Part shown: one piece after another, positions 1 through 7,647 of the stretch
Numbering within the stretch: the first letter of the stretch is position 1
Layout of the letters: the number at the start of each line of letters is the position of its first letter
Virus record (IMG/VR): IMGVR_UViG_3300025896_000103
Coordinates: 1-33,194 of that record
Length of the DNA stretch: 33,194 bases
Reading direction: 5' to 3' (one strand)
DNA from: a virus
Made by a program: the position numbers and the translations under genes
The notes under the pieces: generated by a model
Told to the model about the DNA's origin: nothing
Databases searched by the model: none
The model's input: only the letters and a program-made list of their open reading frames with translations

Positions 1-151
1 GGCGCGGCGATAGTACCGCCACCCCCCGAGGTCTTGCTGGGTGGACACTTTGGCTTTGATGAGCGCGACAAGGACACAAAACGGGTCAGGGAAGAAGAGG
101 AAAAGCGCCGGGTAAAGATTAAAACGGCACTTTTTGGCCTTCCCCCCGAGG
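1..151. repeat. Terminal redundancy, left copy (circular contig overlap)
   Basis: Bases 1-151 match 33044-33194 with a single difference (C at 25, T at 33068). The gene reading through the junction stays in frame, so the overlap marks a circular or circularly permuted genome of about 33,043 bp rather than a genuine internal duplication. Confidence 0.93.
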
Positions 152-312
152 AACGGGAACTCATTACCACAGCCCCCGAGCAAACAATCATGCTTGCGGC
201 GCAGACAGAAATAAATTACGATAGAGTCATGCAGGAAATCGCACAAATATCCGCAAGGATAGAATTTGAGCGTGACGAGCAAGATATTGAGGATTTATTG
301 GAGTTTCTTTGA
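1..312 (+). CDS. Small virion-region protein, 3' part of a gene spanning the contig junction
   Basis: This is the 3' part of a gene whose GTG start lies at 32999. Joined across the junction it encodes about 118 residues starting MFGYAAFAELPFATIG. That opening is of a kind I associate with small phage proteins placed just after fibre genes. The middle is highly charged and probably helical (RVREEEEKRRVKIK), and the C-terminus is acidic (EDLLEFL). The TGA stop overlaps the TTG start of the next gene. It sits between the first fibre gene and the scaffold block, so a virion or assembly role is likely but no function can be assigned. Taken alone, the window suggests a false TTG start at 34; the joined reading is better supported. 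Confidence 0.8.
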   Translation, partial: GAAIVPPPPEVLLGGHFGFDERDKDTKRVREEEEKRRVKIKTALFGLPPEERELITTAPEQTIMLAAQTEINYDRVMQEIAQISARIEFERDEQDIEDLLEFL

Positions 313-731
313 GAACTACTTGGGTTTATCCATCTGACGGCACAGAGCCGTATGAAAAGCACAATGCGCCCATGAACGAGGGTTTAATGATCTATGGGGA
401 CTTTGAGCCTTTTCGATCACCAGATGGGGCAATGATTATGGGCAAGGCCCAATGGCGCGAGCATCTTAAAAAGACAGATTCCATTGAGATGGGCCATTCG
501 GATGTGAAATATGCACAACAAGAATGGAACAAGAAAAAGGAACAGCACCGAGAGCGATTAAAGGGCCAAGTGGCTATGGTTCAAGAGTTTGACCGCCCCG
601 GTGCGCCTATTTCTCCGCATAAAATGTCCAACTTAAATGTGGAAATGGCGAATCGGTTGCATAATCGGCCTATGCCAGAGCGCAAAGAAATGATTAAAAT
701 GACCCTTGAACAAATGAAAAGGATGAGGTAA
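309..731 (+). CDS. Conserved phage hypothetical protein upstream of scaffold
   Basis: A 140-aa protein starting at TTG that overlaps the preceding TGA stop (TTGA); a GGAG at 300-303 lies 5 nt upstream and supports this start. The N-terminal half carries the pattern VYPSDGTEPYEKHNAP, GDFEPFRSPDG and WREHLKKTDSIEMGHSD, which I recognise from small proteins encoded just before scaffold genes of podovirus-like phages. The second half is basic, Met/Gln-rich and helical. There is no enzyme motif, signal peptide or membrane segment. The position fits a head-assembly accessory role, which is inference only. The downstream scaffold gene starts immediately after its stop. Confidence 0.8.
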   Translation: MRTTWVYPSDGTEPYEKHNAPMNEGLMIYGDFEPFRSPDGAMIMGKAQWREHLKKTDSIEMGHSDVKYAQQEWNKKKEQHRERLKGQVAMVQEFDRPGAPISPHKMSNLNVEMANRLHNRPMPERKEMIKMTLEQMKRMR

Positions 732-1769
732 ATGGAAAACGAAGTTGTCGCACCCGACACAGTAGAAACACCAGCACCAGAAACCCCGTTAGTTGAAACG
801 TCAGCGGTTGAAGAACCGCAAAGCCGTGCGGACACTATCCGCGAGGCATTATCTAAAAACCCCACCAATCGGGGTAAACACGCAGCAAGCCAGCCCCGTG
901 AATCGGGCAAGTTTGCGCCTAAAGAACCCAAATTCCCAACTTCTGATGCGCCAACCCGCGCAGAAATGCCCAAGTCATTGCGGCTTGAGTTAAAAGATCA
1001 TTGGGAAAAAGCCCCGCCCGAATTACAACAAGCCATTGCCCAGCGTGAGGCCGATTTTGAGCGTGGGATTAACACCTACAAGAGCCGGGATGCCGAGGCC
1101 AAGGCGATTACTGAGTTATTCCAGCCCTATGAGTGGATGCTGAGAAACGAGAACGCAACCCCGGCAACGGCAATTGGGCCATTGCTCCAGACGGCGGCAT
1201 TGCTGAGAACGGGCACACCACAGCAGAAAAGCCAAGCTGTAGCCCAGATGATCCAGCAGTTTCAGATTCCTTTGGATCAAGTGGCGGCATTTTTTGGCGG
1301 TGAGCAACCACAACCCCAAGATAATCAATATAATCAATTAGCGCAACAGGTGCAACAGCTTACGGCACACATCACGCAAAGCCAGTACCAAGCGCAGAAA
1401 CAGAATGAAAGCCGGGCACTCTCGGTTATCCAGCAGTTTGCGAGCGACCCCGCAAACGTGCATTTTGAGGCAGTCTCTGACCGAATGTTGCAGCTTCTCC
1501 AAGCGCCACAAGTGTTAGGTGACACAAGTCAAATGTCAGAACGCGAGAAATTGCAACTGGCTTATGACACGGCGGTAAGGCTTGATCCAACCACGGCGCA
1601 ACAGATATATGCTCAACAGCAACAATCTATGCAAGCGGCAAATCAAGTTCAACGAGCAAAAACGGCGGCAGTACAAGTGAGGGGCGCACCGAGCGCATCT
1701 CCTAGTTTTGTCACAAATCAATCTGACAGACGAGCCGTGATAGCCAATGCGCTCCGGCAAGTCGGTTAA
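732..1769 (+). CDS. Capsid scaffolding protein
   Basis: A 345-aa acidic, Pro/Glu-rich then Gln/Ala-rich protein that is mostly predicted helix, placed directly before the coat gene as scaffolds are in many podoviruses. Residues about 1-75 are low-complexity and acidic or basic. A more conserved block follows (MPKSLRLELKDHWEKAPPEL, then QREADFERGINTY, LFQPYEWML), typical of phage scaffold-like proteins. The C-terminal part is rich in QQ runs suited to coiled coils. GAGG 5-6 nt before the ATG is a usable ribosome site, and the gene abuts the previous stop. No protease motif is visible, so a separate or host protease, or reversible scaffold exit, would be needed. Confidence 0.82.
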   Translation: MENEVVAPDTVETPAPETPLVETSAVEEPQSRADTIREALSKNPTNRGKHAASQPRESGKFAPKEPKFPTSDAPTRAEMPKSLRLELKDHWEKAPPELQQAIAQREADFERGINTYKSRDAEAKAITELFQPYEWMLRNENATPATAIGPLLQTAALLRTGTPQQKSQAVAQMIQQFQIPLDQVAAFFGGEQPQPQDNQYNQLAQQVQQLTAHITQSQYQAQKQNESRALSVIQQFASDPANVHFEAVSDRMLQLLQAPQVLGDTSQMSEREKLQLAYDTAVRLDPTTAQQIYAQQQQSMQAANQVQRAKTAAVQVRGAPSASPSFVTNQSDRRAVIANALRQVG

Positions 1770-1783
1770 AAAGGAGTAAAGTT

Positions 1784-2764
1784 ATGGCATACGCCAATAG
1801 TAATTACTCAGACGTATTAGCAACCACCATTGAATCGCGTTCCGGCATTGTTGCTGACAACGTGACCAAAAACAATGCGTTGCTGACCCGTCTGCGCGAG
1901 AAAGGCCGTTACAAGCCCTTCTCTGGTGGTTCGACAATCTTGCAAGAGTTGTCATTCCAAGCAAACAGCACAGCCATGTATTACTCGGGCGCTGAAACGT
2001 TGAACATCTCCCCAGCGGATGTGATCAGCGCGGCACAGTTCCCAATTAAACAGGCAGCGGTTGCGGTCACGATCAATGGCCTTGAAATGTTGCAAAACAG
2101 CGGCGAAGAGCAAATCATTGATTTGTTTGATGCCCGTTTGGACGTTGCAGAGGCATCCATTGAGAACTTGATCTCGACTGGTATCTACTCGGACGGCACA
2201 GCCAACAACGGCAAGCAGATCACTGGTCTGCAAGCTATGGTGGTTGCAAGCCCCAGCACGGGTGTGGTTGGCGGTATTGACCGGGCTACTTGGTCATTCT
2301 GGCAAAACCAGACTTTTGACTTTTCCAGCGACCTCGGCGCAAGCGCATCTAGTTCCAACATCCAGACTGGTTTTAACCGCCTGTATGCCAAGACCAGTCG
2401 CGGCAGCGATGTTGTTGACTTGATCCTGTTGGATAACAACTTGTGGGGATTCTTTATGTCTTCCCTGCAAAACATCCAACGTTTCCCCGGTTCATCAAAG
2501 ATGGCAGAACTTGGTTTTGTTGCATCAAAGTACATGAACGCTGATGTGGTCTTGGACGGCGGTATTGGCGGCAACATTCCGACCTCTACTGGTTATTTCC
2601 TTAACACGAAATACATTTTCTTCCGACCCCACCAGAACCGCAATTTCGTCCCAATCGGCGATGAGCGTATGAGTACCAACCAAGATGCCATCGTGCGCTT
2701 GATTGGCTGGGCTGGCAATATGACTGCCTCGGGACTTCAGTTCCAAGGCATCATGACCGAATAA
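1784..2764 (+). CDS. Major capsid protein (HK97-fold-like)
   Basis: A 326-aa protein immediately after the scaffold, with a strong AAAGGAG ribosome site 8 nt before the ATG, as expected for a highly expressed coat gene. N-terminal text SNYSDVLATTIESRS, then LLTRLREKGRYKPFSGGSTILQEL, and the GLQAMV segment match phage coat proteins of this size class. The C-terminal NFVPIGDERMSTNQDAIVRL segment and the closing GLQFQGIM are also typical of the family. No delta-domain is obvious within the protein; the separate scaffold would provide that function. The gene order portal, fibre, small genes, scaffold, coat, decoration is coherent. Confidence 0.88.
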   Translation: MAYANSNYSDVLATTIESRSGIVADNVTKNNALLTRLREKGRYKPFSGGSTILQELSFQANSTAMYYSGAETLNISPADVISAAQFPIKQAAVAVTINGLEMLQNSGEEQIIDLFDARLDVAEASIENLISTGIYSDGTANNGKQITGLQAMVVASPSTGVVGGIDRATWSFWQNQTFDFSSDLGASASSSNIQTGFNRLYAKTSRGSDVVDLILLDNNLWGFFMSSLQNIQRFPGSSKMAELGFVASKYMNADVVLDGGIGGNIPTSTGYFLNTKYIFFRPHQNRNFVPIGDERMSTNQDAIVRLIGWAGNMTASGLQFQGIMTE

Positions 2765-2776
2765 GGAGTAATCAAA

Positions 2777-3310
2777 ATGGCAGATTACGTAACAGACGGC
2801 AAAATTGGCATTGACTTGACGGCGACCTATGCGTCAACCTCTGCTGGTTCTACGACCCTTTTCCCGGTTACTCCGGGAACTCGGGTCAACACCTCCAACA
2901 ACGGCGTGTATATTTTCGCCCGTGCGGAATCCGACATTGCGGCTTATGACGCTGTGGTCATGTCCACGTATAGCGATAGTGCGTCCCAAACGCCTGTCCT
3001 ACGCGCTGTGCCTGTCACAACGACTAATGCCGCTGCGTTGGGCTTTCCTATGGTTGGCTTTGCACAAAATGCAATTGCCTCTAGCTACTACGGCTGGATC
3101 GGCATTAACGGCATTTTGAAGGTCAGCTTGCTGGTTGCTTGCCAACCTAAAGTGCCTTTGTATACCACCTCAACTGCGGGTAAATTGGACGATACTACTG
3201 TGTCGTCTGGTTTCATCCAAGGTATTGTGGCTAATACATCTGCCACTTCTGCATCTGCACCATTCTGCGTGGTGAACAATGCAGGCTTGATGACTTCTAA
3301 TCCAGTCTAA
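2777..3310 (+). CDS. Probable capsid decoration / head-associated protein
   Basis: A 177-aa Thr/Ser/Ala/Gly-rich protein encoded 12 nt after the coat gene with a good AAGGAG ribosome site. Composition (few charged residues, many beta-branched residues, repeated TTT/SAS runs) suggests an all-beta virion surface protein. The position directly after the coat gene is where decoration or head-fibre-like proteins usually lie. No conserved enzymatic motif is seen. The assignment rests on position and composition, so an auxiliary head protein of other type is possible. An intrinsic terminator follows the stop codon by only 8 nt. Confidence 0.6.
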   Translation: MADYVTDGKIGIDLTATYASTSAGSTTLFPVTPGTRVNTSNNGVYIFARAESDIAAYDAVVMSTYSDSASQTPVLRAVPVTTTNAAALGFPMVGFAQNAIASSYYGWIGINGILKVSLLVACQPKVPLYTTSTAGKLDDTTVSSGFIQGIVANTSATSASAPFCVVNNAGLMTSNPV

Positions 3311-3318
3311 TAGCGGAC

Positions 3319-3348
3319 GCTCTCTCCCCAAAAAGGAGAGGGCTTTTT
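3319..3348 (+). terminator. Intrinsic terminator after capsid block
   Basis: Stem arms 3319-3327 and 3335-3343 (core CTCTCC / GGAGAG, extended by GC pairs and one G-U wobble) enclose a 7-nt A-rich loop, followed by TTTTT at 3344-3348. The GGAG of the right arm also lies 11 nt before the ATG at 3350, so terminator and ribosome site of the next gene share bases. Confidence 0.8.
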
Positions 3349-3349
3349 A

Positions 3350-4984
3350 ATGAGTTTTTTACCTCTCAAGATAACTGGTAAATGTGTCGCAGATGATGAG
3401 ACACTATTTACAAACATGGAATCCGCGATAGCGCGGGGACTGCCACAAGTCAAGCAAAGCGAACCCCCCAAGGATGGGACGATTGTTTTGGTGGCTAGTG
3501 CGCCAAGTGTCAAGGGACAAATAGAACTTATTAAAAAAATGAAAGCCCAAGGGTTGCCCATAGTGGCGATCAAAGGGGCGCACGATTGGTTAATTGACAA
3601 TGGGGTGATGCCAGATTACGCATTGGCAATTGACCCCCAAGAACATCGCATTTCTTTTTATAAGCCCCAAGACGGGGTGCATTACATGATTGCCTCACAA
3701 TGCCATCCGGCAATGTTTGACAACTTGGAAGGCCGCAAAGTCACGATTTGGCATCCTTATGTGATGAAGGGCCAAGACCGCCCCGCTAAGTCATTGCTGA
3801 TTGGCGGCGGGACTACCTCGGGGCTTAGGGCTATATCGCTGTTTTACGTTTTGGGTTGGCGGCACTTTGCTTTGTTTGGCTTTGATTCATGTAATGATGG
3901 CGAGACTCTCAGGGTCAACGGGGATGGGCTTAAAGAAGGTGACAAACTACTTGAGGTTAGGATTGAGCCTGATGGTGAGCCGTTTTATTGCAATGCGTCT
4001 ATGGCTTTGCAAGCAGAGCATTTCCAGACTTATTACGACTATTTGCCTGATGCCACTTATGAGGCGTATGGGCATGGCCTGATTCAAGCAATCATTAAAA
4101 AACGCACAGAAAATGGCGCGGCATTGCAGCAGATCATTGACCAAGATTACAAGCCAAATGACCGGGTTTCGTTTATCCATTGGGGGGATAAGACCTCGGC
4201 AAGTTGGCGGTATCGGGCAAAAATCCCAAGTGCGGGATGGGCAAACATAAATGATTTGCTGGCAGATACTTTGATCTTTGCCAAACCCCAAGCCAATGAA
4301 TTGATGGACATGGCACGGGCCAAAGCCCGAGGTGCATGGATTGTGGTTGATTTCTGTGATGACCATTTTGATTGGACACATTACGCCGAGGCATTGCGCC
4401 TTGCTGATGTGGTGACCTGTCCAACCGAGGAAATGGCCCGTAGGATTAAAGCATTGGGCCGAGATGCGGTGGTTATTCCAGACCCATTTGAATACCCAGA
4501 GGCCATGCCCCATTGCAAGGGGACTAACCTTTTATGGTATGGACACGCTGTCAACAAGCACAGCTTGCAGAGAATATTGCCGGACTTGGCAGATTACCCG
4601 TTGCGGGTGGTTTCCAACTTTGGGGGCACAATTCCTTGGTCTTATGAAACCATGTTGGAAGAATTTGCCCGAGCCGATATAGTAGTGATCCCGGCAACCG
4701 AAACCTACAAAAGCGCAAACAGGGCGATTGAGGCGACCAGACAAGGTTGTTTTGTGGTGGCAGAACCTCACCCATCACTTAAAGGTTTTCGCGGGATTTA
4801 TATCGGCAACATCAAAGAAGGCATTGAATGGACACGACAGCAGAACGTCAGGAGCGATATTTTGGTGGCACAACAATACGTGAAGGAAAAATTTACGCCG
4901 CAAATACTGATCAAAATGTGGAAGACAGCTACGAAACGGCCTATAACCTCGGATGTGGAACTAAAAAATGGGACGGTTGGATAA
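3350..4984 (+). CDS. DUF115 (MptE-like) domain fused to a GT4-like glycosyltransferase domain
   Basis: A 544-aa two-domain protein. Residues about 45-250 look like the DUF115/MptE-like fold: IVLVASAPSV (45-54), GAHDWLIDNGVMPDY (76-90), DPQ (95-97), LLIGGGTTSG (149-158) and FGFDSC (176-181). Residues about 275-500 resemble a GT-B glycosyltransferase: FCDDHFDW, NLLWYGH (393-399), and the C-terminal KSANRAIEATRQGCFVVAEPHPS block (454 on), where family members place the nucleotide-sugar-binding Glu. DUF115 proteins are known from glycan and flagellin modification loci, so sugar transfer to a virion or host glycan is plausible but unproven. It lies directly after a terminator, between capsid and connector genes, and its 3' end overlaps a methyltransferase gene by 157 nt. 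Confidence 0.75.
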   Translation: MSFLPLKITGKCVADDETLFTNMESAIARGLPQVKQSEPPKDGTIVLVASAPSVKGQIELIKKMKAQGLPIVAIKGAHDWLIDNGVMPDYALAIDPQEHRISFYKPQDGVHYMIASQCHPAMFDNLEGRKVTIWHPYVMKGQDRPAKSLLIGGGTTSGLRAISLFYVLGWRHFALFGFDSCNDGETLRVNGDGLKEGDKLLEVRIEPDGEPFYCNASMALQAEHFQTYYDYLPDATYEAYGHGLIQAIIKKRTENGAALQQIIDQDYKPNDRVSFIHWGDKTSASWRYRAKIPSAGWANINDLLADTLIFAKPQANELMDMARAKARGAWIVVDFCDDHFDWTHYAEALRLADVVTCPTEEMARRIKALGRDAVVIPDPFEYPEAMPHCKGTNLLWYGHAVNKHSLQRILPDLADYPLRVVSNFGGTIPWSYETMLEEFARADIVVIPATETYKSANRAIEATRQGCFVVAEPHPSLKGFRGIYIGNIKEGIEWTRQQNVRSDILVAQQYVKEKFTPQILIKMWKTATKRPITSDVELKNGTVG

Positions 4985-5430
4985 ACGTTGATTTGCATTC
5001 AAACGTTTCTGATCTGAAATGCGATTTGCGAAAGCTGGAGATTGCAAGCGATAGCGCCGATGCTGTGGCGGCAATTCATGTTTTAGAGCATTTTTACGAA
5101 TGGGAAGTGCGGGATTTGCTGATTGAGTGGATGCGGGTTCTTAAACCCGGTGGCAAAATGATCCTAGAATTGCCATGTATGGATAAAGTGTTTGCTTACA
5201 TCCATAACTGTGTGGTCAGCAAAGAACCCATCCAGCCGTTTATGTCGCTGTTTGCTTTGTATGGTGATCCCAAATACAAATCTGAGGCTATGTGTCACAG
5301 GTGGGGATGGTTTCAAACCCCCTTGCGTTTGATGCTGGAATCTGCGGGGTTACAGCGCATAGAGTTTTGCGAGCCGCGCTACCATTTTCCATTTCGAGAC
5401 ATGAGGATTGAATGCTACAAGGGGTCTTGA
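4828..5430 (+). CDS. SAM-dependent class I methyltransferase
   Basis: A 200-aa protein with classic class I methyltransferase motifs: NLGCG (residues 40-44, SAM-binding motif I), an acidic VDL (54-56), DSADAVAAIHVLEHFY (75-90, motif IV region of type-11 methyltransferases) and LKPGG (105-109). The only ATG is at 4828, inside the preceding gene, and an AGAAGG 6-9 nt upstream supports it; a GTG at 4918 is the next alternative but lacks a ribosome site. The first 52 codons overlap the DUF115-glycosyltransferase gene in another frame. Neighbours are two DUF115 proteins, so a sugar or polysaccharide O-methylation role is likely. The substrate is unknown. Its 3' end overlaps the next gene by 19 nt. 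Confidence 0.82.
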   Translation: MDTTAERQERYFGGTTIREGKIYAANTDQNVEDSYETAYNLGCGTKKWDGWINVDLHSNVSDLKCDLRKLEIASDSADAVAAIHVLEHFYEWEVRDLLIEWMRVLKPGGKMILELPCMDKVFAYIHNCVVSKEPIQPFMSLFALYGDPKYKSEAMCHRWGWFQTPLRLMLESAGLQRIEFCEPRYHFPFRDMRIECYKGS

Positions 5431-6140
5431 GCAACGATCAGCGCCACGCGCAAATGGCCTTGGCAAAAGGCCAAATGCTTAAAAAGCGGGGCAAATTTAA
5501 CGACAAGTGGGCATCCATTGTTTGCTACGGGCCAAGCCTTGCAGACACTTGGAAAGTCATCAAGCGCCCAATTGTGACTGTCTCAGGGGCGCATGACTAT
5601 CTGGTGGACAGGGGCATAGTGCCCGATTTCCATGTGGATTGTGACCCCAGAGCGCACAAGGCCAGAATGCTTAAAAAGCCCCAGAAGGGCACGATATACC
5701 TTATGGCATCTGTGTGCCACCCAGACTTTTGGGAGGTCTTAAAGGGCCATAAGGTGCGTTTGTGGCACTTGATCAATGGGGATGATCTGGAGACTGTGGC
5801 ATGGGTTGCCCAAAACCACCCCGAGGGCATGAAATGTTTGATTGGCGGGGGGTCTACTGTGGGCATGAGGTCAATGAATGTGATGGCGGCGCTGGGTTAC
5901 AGGCGGTTTCAGATTCATGGGATGGATTGCAGTTTTACCACCCAGAGACACGCCGGGGAACATTTGGGCAAGGAACAAGATAAAATATTTGCAAAGGCTG
6001 GAAACAGGGTTTTTCAGACCACAAAGCAAATGTTACAAGCGGCGATGGAGATGGAGCAATTCATCAAAACTCAGGATGCAGAGGTTGCATTTTTCGGTGA
6101 TGGTCTGATGCAAGAGACCGCAATTCAACTAAGGGGCTAA
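5412..6140 (+). CDS. Second DUF115 (MptE-like) protein
   Basis: A 242-aa single-domain protein that aligns by eye with residues 40-200 of the DUF115-glycosyltransferase fusion two genes upstream. Shared signatures are GAHDYLVDRGIVPDF (59-73), DCDPRAHK, IYLMASVCHP (95-104) and CLIGGGSTVGMRS (142-154), followed by an LGYRRFQIHGMD block. It lacks the glycosyltransferase part. The N-terminal 30 residues are basic. The methyltransferase stop overlaps its start by 19 nt, and the AGGA before the ATG is a usable ribosome site. Known DUF115 proteins act in glycan or flagellar glycosylation loci or as MptE pterin kinases; no pterin genes are present, so the glycan reading is preferred. Confidence 0.75.
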   Translation: MLQGVLSNDQRHAQMALAKGQMLKKRGKFNDKWASIVCYGPSLADTWKVIKRPIVTVSGAHDYLVDRGIVPDFHVDCDPRAHKARMLKKPQKGTIYLMASVCHPDFWEVLKGHKVRLWHLINGDDLETVAWVAQNHPEGMKCLIGGGSTVGMRSMNVMAALGYRRFQIHGMDCSFTTQRHAGEHLGKEQDKIFAKAGNRVFQTTKQMLQAAMEMEQFIKTQDAEVAFFGDGLMQETAIQLRG

Positions 6141-6141
6141 T

Positions 6142-6729
6142 ATGAGAAACGAAGGCGCTGGCTGGACAGATGAGAATTTTGCAGACAACAACCGGGGAAA
6201 GATGCACATTTTCTTTCATGCGGTACAGGTTCAAAACAACCACAAAACCGCACTAGAAAAGCGTCCAATCTTTGAAGAACGCATTTTTATCAAGAAACTT
6301 GTGCCCGGTGACTCGACTTTGGTGGTTGACCGCCCCATGCGAATGCAAGACATGGAAGATTTCCCTGTGGAATGGGCGCGATTTGAGCAAAAGAAAGAGC
6401 AAAAAGTCACGGGTACGCCTATTGATGCGTGGATGGCAATTTCTGAGACCCAAAAGGCCGAATTTAAGGCTTTGCACATTTTCACCATTGACCAGTTTGC
6501 CCAGCTTGCAGACTCGGCTGGCAACAAAATCATGGGTTTTAACGAATTGAGGTCGAAAGCACGGGCATTTATAGACGCTGCCCAAGATTCTCAGTTGATG
6601 GACAAGATTCGCGCCGAAACCGATGAAAAATTGCAGGCCCAAGAGGTTGAAATGGCGAAACTCCGTGCGATGATTGACGAATTGTCAGCGAAGAAAGCTG
6701 GCAGACCCAAAAAGGAATTGGTGGAATAG
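6142..6729 (+). CDS. Conserved phage structural-module protein
   Basis: A 195-aa protein with AGGGG 5-9 nt before its ATG. The N-terminal part (MHIFFHAVQVQNNHKTALEK, RPIFEE, IKKLVPGDSTLVVDRPM) and the centre (GTPIDAWMAISETQKAEFKALHIFTIDQFAQL) match a family I have seen in head-to-tail regions of many phages; the LxxLxIxTIDQFAQL stretch resembles a helix-hairpin-helix-like unit. The C-terminus is a coiled coil (LQAQEVEMAKLRAMIDEL) ending in a basic GRPKKE tail. Its precise role is unknown. It resumes the virion module after the glycan cassette. Confidence 0.7.
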   Translation: MRNEGAGWTDENFADNNRGKMHIFFHAVQVQNNHKTALEKRPIFEERIFIKKLVPGDSTLVVDRPMRMQDMEDFPVEWARFEQKKEQKVTGTPIDAWMAISETQKAEFKALHIFTIDQFAQLADSAGNKIMGFNELRSKARAFIDAAQDSQLMDKIRAETDEKLQAQEVEMAKLRAMIDELSAKKAGRPKKELVE

Positions 6730-7647
6730 ATGTCCTACACATTATTGGAGTTGGTTGATCAAGTCTCGGGCGAACTCGGGTTAGTTCAACCGACCTCAGT
6801 AATTGGGTCAGCTACCAACCAGACACAGCAAATTCTTGCCTTGGCCCAGCGCCTTGGTAAGGATTTGGTAAGGGATTTTGAATGGCAGCGTTTGGTGCAA
6901 GCGTACATCTGGCAAACCCAGACAGCAATTACCACAACGGGCAACATTACCGCAAACAGTAGCGTTATTACCGCAATCCCCTCAACGGCTGCATTACAAG
7001 TTGGTAACGTTGTTACGGGTACGGGTCAAGCGGCATTTGCTGAGATTTTGACCATTGACAGCAACACGCAAGTGACGCTGAATATGCCTGTAACCACTAG
7101 CACGGCCTCGGTTAGCCTGACATTTGCCAAACAGGACTACGATTTACCCGCTGGGTATGACCGCATGATTTCAGACACAAACTGGGATCGGACAGACCAT
7201 TGGCGTAATCTGGGAACTAAATCAAGTCAGGATTGGCAATTCTTGCAGGGCGGCATTATCAGTATTGGGCCACGCGAGCGCTATCGAATCTACAACAACA
7301 AATTCCGAATATTCCAAGCCTTGACCACAGTCTATAACTTTTCGTTTGAGTATGTCTCAAATTATTGGGTTTGTGCGACTGGGTCAAGCGTTGGGTCAAA
7401 AGCGGCATATACAGCAGATAGTGATACCTGTATTTTTCCCGATGACCTGATGATGGCGGGATTAAAGTTCTATTTCTTAAAAGCCAAAAAACTGGACTTT
7501 GGGGTAGAACTGGGTGAATTTACCCGTGCGCTCAGTTACTCAAAGGCGCAAGATGTGCCTGTATCCAGCATGAGCCTAGCCCCAGTTGGAATGAACCAAT
7601 TGGTAGGCCCGTGGAGTGTGCAAGATGGTAATTGGCCTACAGTCTGA
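6730..7647 (+). CDS. Head-tail adaptor / connector protein (P22 gp4-like role)
   Basis: A 305-aa protein whose first 60 residues (LLELVDQVSGELGLVQP, LALAQRLGKDLVRDFEWQRL) are the helical start typical of podovirus portal-adaptor proteins. A Thr/Ser-rich beta domain is inserted at about residues 65-135 (TTTGNITANSSVITAIP, ending QDYDLPAGYDRM), followed by the conserved WDRTDHWRNLG and QGGIISIGPRERYRIY elements. The C-terminus ends in an APVGMNQLVGPWSVQDGNWP tail. Position before the tail hub-type gene fits. Identification is by recognition of the family pattern without a search. The stop TGA overlaps the ATG of the next gene. Confidence 0.72.
   Translation: MSYTLLELVDQVSGELGLVQPTSVIGSATNQTQQILALAQRLGKDLVRDFEWQRLVQAYIWQTQTAITTTGNITANSSVITAIPSTAALQVGNVVTGTGQAAFAEILTIDSNTQVTLNMPVTTSTASVSLTFAKQDYDLPAGYDRMISDTNWDRTDHWRNLGTKSSQDWQFLQGGIISIGPRERYRIYNNKFRIFQALTTVYNFSFEYVSNYWVCATGSSVGSKAAYTADSDTCIFPDDLMMAGLKFYFLKAKKLDFGVELGEFTRALSYSKAQDVPVSSMSLAPVGMNQLVGPWSVQDGNWPTV

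Noticed and set aside
34-312. TTG 34 as true start of the first gene
   Set aside because: An artefact of the window edge; the frame continues across the junction to GTG 32999.
1108-1525. Minus-strand ORFs across the scaffold gene
   Set aside because: Shadows of a strongly biased plus-strand gene; no start signals or recognised motifs.
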